Shown here: piece by piece, positions 62,505-64,000 of the stretch
How the letters are laid out: each line of letters opens with the position of its first letter
Numbering within the stretch: the first letter of the stretch is position 1
Assembly: GCA_012845835.1 (NCBI GenBank)
Contig: JABAKD010000001.1
Span: 18,096,090 to 18,160,089, forward strand
Source: Undaria pinnatifida
Taxonomy: Eukaryota; Sar; Phaeophyceae; Laminariales; Alariaceae
Direction of reading: 5' to 3'
Length of the DNA: 64,000 bases
Notes under the pieces: generated by a model
Database searches by the model: none
Told to the model about the DNA's origin: nothing
What the model saw: the letters and a program-made list of their open reading frames with translations, nothing else
Position numbers and translations under genes: made by a program

Positions 62505-62882
62505 ACTGAGCTTGCAAAGATGGCTTTCGACGAAATCTTCGATCTCACAGCCGTTGTATATCTACGACACAGCAGCAGTAGTAGTGTTTTATAATAATAT
62601 AGACTATCCTGTTAAAAAAATATATTTCCGCTCATCTACATCGAGCACAACCAGTGTCTGTGCTGATGCCTCCGATCATATACCATGGGAGCCATGCAAT
62701 GCCAACCGCGATGAACACGCGGAGAAAACACACTCGTAGGCAAGCCAGCACACCAGCATACGACCCCTACACCCTGCAGCAGTCTGTGCATCAGAATTTC
62801 ATTTGGTTTTTCGGATCTTCCTAGAGCTCCAGCACCTTTGTGTGACCACGAACTCTAGATTTGGAAAGAGTTAATTTGAGAT

Positions 62883-62913
<31 letters not shown>

Positions 62914-62935
62914 ACAACAACAACATAATTTCATC
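62505..62935 (+). repeat. Satellite, family G and (AAC)n repeat fragments in series
   Basis: 62505-62560 minus satellite fragment (CTTGCAAAGATGGCTTTCGAC), 62620-62690 minus family G (CGAGCACAACCAGTGTCTGTGC), 62805-62930 plus (AAC)n-type repeat (TTCCTAGAGCTCCAG, TGTGTGACCACG, GAGATAACAACAACAAC). Confidence 0.6.
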
Positions 62936-63109
62936 AGTCAGCGTATTTCATATTTTCATGCAGCATTTCATATTTTCATCCAGCATTTCATACTGCTGTT
63001 TCATACGAGCATAAAGAAAAAAGAACAGAAGAATATAACACCGGATATCCATGTGTGAATCGTAAGACAGCAGTCGTTGGTCTGTTTTTGTTTTTTTGTT
63101 TTGTTCTTA
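62936..63109. other. Spacer with TTTCATATTTTCATGCAGCA repeats
   Basis: Three short copies of CAGCATTTCATATTTTCAT at 62940-63000. No gene. Confidence 0.5.
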
Positions 63110-63355
63110 GCTTCGCTCATCCCATCTAACGCCTTCCTACTTTTTTTATTCTCCTTCTCCCTGCCTACGAGTAAACGTAGCTCAGCTCCGGCGTTACTCT
63201 ATGAAAGCAGGCTCTTCTCCCCTCTCTCAACTCGTACGGTACGCGCCTTCGAAAAAAATATAATTCAACCCTTTCTTCCCTCGTCGATTAGCGTCGAATT
63301 GATATTTGGTGTGCGTGTTGTCTCCCTTTTTTCCACCAAACAATAACGGAATCAG
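63110..63355 (-). mobile_element. SINE type 1 body, minus strand
   Basis: CGTAGCTCAGCTCCGG, GCAGGCTCTTCTCCCCTC, TCGTACGGTACGCGCCTTC and CCCTTTCTTCCCTCGTCGATT align with the other minus bodies. Confidence 0.65.
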
Positions 63356-63379
63356 CACAACCTATGTTATGAACATGTC

Positions 63380-63740
63380 CATCTCGCGTCTTCATCCTCG
63401 CCCGCATATTGCAAGGCCAAATCCCCTTACTGCTGCATGTGCGATGTATTTTTATCTCTGGTTCGTAGTTGGTGACCAAAGAGCTTGTCCCTCCTGAGCG
63501 AAGATGTCAGGAGACGGACCGTCAAGGAAAGACGTCCAGCAGTCAAGGGGTCACACCCAGTCTTCCGGACTAAAAACTAGTAGTTTAACGTCAGTCAAGG
63601 TAAATTTTGGATAAATTGCCGTCTGTCAAGGGCTGGAAGTGCCGTCTCCTACTCAAGACTGCTGACATATTTGCTCCGTAGGTTGTAGGATGAGACATCG
63701 GCACCGACACTGCTGAATAACGATGGGTGGGAAAAGCTGT
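63380..63740 (+). repeat. Family G, then family D, then family G tail
   Basis: 63380-63500 is family G (CCTCGCCCGCATATTGCA, TTCGTAGTTGGTGACCA). 63505-63690 is a family D copy (CCGTCAAGGAAAGACGTCCAGC, CTGTCAAGGGCTGGAAGTGCCGTC). 63690-63740 resumes family G (GACATCGGCACCGACACTGCTG). Family D is thus inserted in family G. Confidence 0.6.
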
Positions 63741-63894
63741 CTATAGTGAAGCATGCACAGGTATACCACAGGTATAGCTGGTACAGCAGTAGCTCACCAG
63801 AGCGCCAGAGTGTTTCATGTTGTCATGTATCACAATACGAGCATTCATTAATTGTGGATGGGAAGAAATATCAACACTTCTACTTTCCAGCTTC
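63741..63894. other. Short spacer
   Basis: No supported feature. Confidence 0.3.
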
Positions 63895-64000
63895 TGGACA
63901 AGCCGTGGTCACAGGTGTCCTCCCTTCCTTCCCCCAGTTCTTGCCTTCAATTTTTATCGCGCATAGGGTTCAGCACTCCTACTGCTCGTCGATTTTTCAT
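63895..64000 (-). mobile_element. SINE type 2, minus strand, cut by window end
   Basis: GGTCACAGGTGTCCTCCC, CTTGCCTTCAATTTTTATCGC and CGCATAGGGTTCAGCA match the end of the type 2 copy at 44580-44650. Confidence 0.7.

Overview
This is a gene-poor, repeat-saturated eukaryotic window. The evidence is spliced, phase-compatible exons, polymerase III-type A/B boxes inside SINEs, several retrotransposon classes, long micro- and minisatellites and TTAGGG-like tracts. The bZIP exons, Gly/Gln-rich protein tail, large introns, chromodomain Ty3 element and RTE-like LINE would suit a stramenopile such as a brown alga. That assignment is inference; no organellar or rRNA marker is present.

Layout. 1-3.7 kb: decayed minus-strand retroelement (gag-like region, RGG-rich segment, reverse transcriptase) running off the window. 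4.1-7.4 kb: decayed plus-strand LINE. 8.0-9.3 kb: a dispersed repeat and a minus-strand RING-finger plus gag-like ORF, paralogous to the gag-like part of the first element. 9.4-13.4 kb: plus-strand Ty3 pol remnant with RT, RNase H, HHCC integrase and chromodomain-like C-terminus. 14.2-17.0 kb: foldback-type element whose long inverted arms are built of tandem units of about 275 bp. 17-27 kb: mostly degenerate repeats, with a CRE/CCAAT promoter-like cluster and a few weak exon candidates.

27.7-31.1 kb holds the best host gene, a minus-strand bZIP factor (zipper exon, linker exon, Gly-rich terminal exon, all phase 0). Its 5' exons are not identified and a (TTGGG)n array of about 450 bp lies just upstream of the zipper exon. 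31-41 kb: microsatellites, dispersed repeats, a CCAAT/GC-rich promoter-like patch and a 219-bp tandem repeat. 41.1-43.8 kb: a six-unit satellite of about 355 bp between inverted copies of a short repeat. 44-64 kb: a dense mosaic of tRNA-derived SINEs, two inverted-repeat DNA elements nested inside other repeats, tandem hairpins, minisatellites, a degenerate telomere-like block and isolated coding-like fragments.

Most content is mobile DNA and its debris. The bZIP gene is the only clear regulatory gene. The four coding-like fragments at 44.9-54.2 kb could be host exons or transposase remains.
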